DNA of 12,433 nt from the NCBI GenBank assembly GCA_021801545.1, contig JAJYXX010000367.1, forward strand, positions 1-12,433, read 5' to 3'. The position numbers and the translations under genes were made by a program. The DNA comes from Chloroflexota bacterium. GTDB taxonomy: Bacteria > Chloroflexota > Limnocylindria > Limnocylindrales > CSP1-4. The notes beneath the pieces were generated by a model that did no database searches, was not told where the DNA came from, and saw only the letters and a program-made list of their open reading frames with translations. Below, piece after piece: positions 11,897 through 12,433 of this stretch (position 1 is the stretch's first letter; each line of letters begins with the position of its first letter).

Positions 11897-12433
11897 CTAG
11901 AACCCGAGCTCGTGGAGGATCGGCGCCATCCGGCGGGCGGCGCGGGCGCGGTGCGAGATCGCGTTCTTCTCGGCGACACCCCACAGGCCGAGCGTCCGGC
12001 CACCCGGGGGCTCGCTCGCCGGCTCGAAGATCGGGTCGTAGCCGAACCCACCGGCCCCGCGCGGCTCGCTGGCGATCCGGCCGCGGCACGTTCCCCGCGT
12101 CGTCAGGACCGGGATCCCGCCCCGCGGTCCCCGACGCTCGGGCAGCGCGAGCGCGAGCACGCACACGTACCGTGCCCCCCGGCGCTCCGGCGGCAGCCCG
12201 CGCAACGCCTCCAGGAGCTTCGCGTTGTTCTGCAGGTCGGTCGCGTTCTCGCCCGCGAACCGCCTCGTCCGGACGCCCGGACCACCGCCCAGCGCGTCGA
12301 CCTCGAGACCGGAGTCGTCGGCGAGCGTCGGGAGGCCCGACAGCCGGGCGTAGGCGCGCGCCTTCAGCCGGGCGTTCGCGGCGAACGAGGCGCCGTGCTC
12401 GTCGACCCCGTCGAGGATCCCGAGCTCGTCGAG
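11897..12433 (-). CDS. rdgB: XTP/dITP diphosphatase (RdgB/HAM1), 5' end outside the window
   Basis: 178 C-terminal residues of the nucleotide-pool sanitising enzyme that hydrolyses ITP, dITP and XTP to monophosphates. Visible family marks, in order: SFAANARLKARAYARLSGLP, the metal/catalytic LADDSGLEVDALGGGPGV, FAGENATDLQNNAKLLEAL, RYVCVLALALP, RGTCRGRIASEPRGAGGFGYDPIF and the substrate-binding EKNAISHRARA near the end. Only the first about 25 residues (with the T/S-GN-K motif) are missing beyond the window edge. The stop is TAG at 11897-11899. It is a host housekeeping gene, transcribed toward the DinB-family gene and the tRNA. Confidence 0.95.
   Translation of the reverse strand, partial: LDELGILDGVDEHGASFAANARLKARAYARLSGLPTLADDSGLEVDALGGGPGVRTRRFAGENATDLQNNAKLLEALRGLPPERRGARYVCVLALALPERRGPRGGIPVLTTRGTCRGRIASEPRGAGGFGYDPIFEPASEPPGGRTLGLWGVAEKNAISHRARAARRMAPILHELGF

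Noticed and set aside
1..12433. CRISPR arrays, rRNA genes, insertion sequences
   Set aside because: No spaced identical repeats of CRISPR type, no rRNA-like sequence and no transposase motif were found.

Overview
High-GC bacterial DNA (about 70-75% G+C by eye, strong G/C preference at third codon positions). An F420-type luciferase-like oxidoreductase and the leaf genes fit a high-GC Actinomycetota or Chloroflexota genome; the window alone does not decide between them.

The main object is a 9,565-bp integrative element inserted in a tRNA-Pro(TGG) gene. A perfect 42-bp direct repeat lies at 1510-1551 and 11075-11116. The left copy is part of a complete, CCA-encoding tRNA-Pro read leftward (1474-1550). 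The right copy is only the 5' half of that tRNA. Outside the element the chromosome is colinear and leftward: rdgB (cut by the window edge), a DinB-family gene, the tRNA-Pro, then an LLM oxidoreductase. A rightward partial gene ends at 300, and a 16-bp tandem repeat (1391-1469) sits just beyond the tRNA 3' end.

Inside the element, left to right: a palindrome/repeat-rich control region (1552-1668); a complete tyrosine recombinase (1669-2619); an unrecognised gene pair that looks like one gene broken at a G5 run (2616-3766); then a tightly coupled operon made of an XRE-type regulator (3874), a small FEREVDPEG-type protein (4083), a Cys4 zinc-finger protein (4358), a 49-residue zinc ribbon (4965), a RepA-like RecA-fold ATPase/helicase (5111) and a stand-alone C-terminal half of a second tyrosine recombinase (6703). 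Four of the junctions in this operon, or between int and the next gene, are ATGA overlaps of start and stop. After a 256-bp spacer with four phased TCGCGCC repeats comes a 690-residue protein of unknown family (wHTH, AAA+ core, coiled coil, basic tail), then a small two-TM protein. A leftward gene of unknown function and lower GC closes the right end.

As a system: integration/excision by the recombinase, control by the XRE protein, and replication by the RepA-like ATPase with the wHTH-AAA+ protein and the repeat arrays as initiator/origin candidates. No relaxase, FtsK-like TraB, capsid, terminase or known defence gene was recognised. Unusually, the element carries the 5' half of the tRNA, so integration should replace the tRNA promoter and leave the native one beside the leftward cargo gene.
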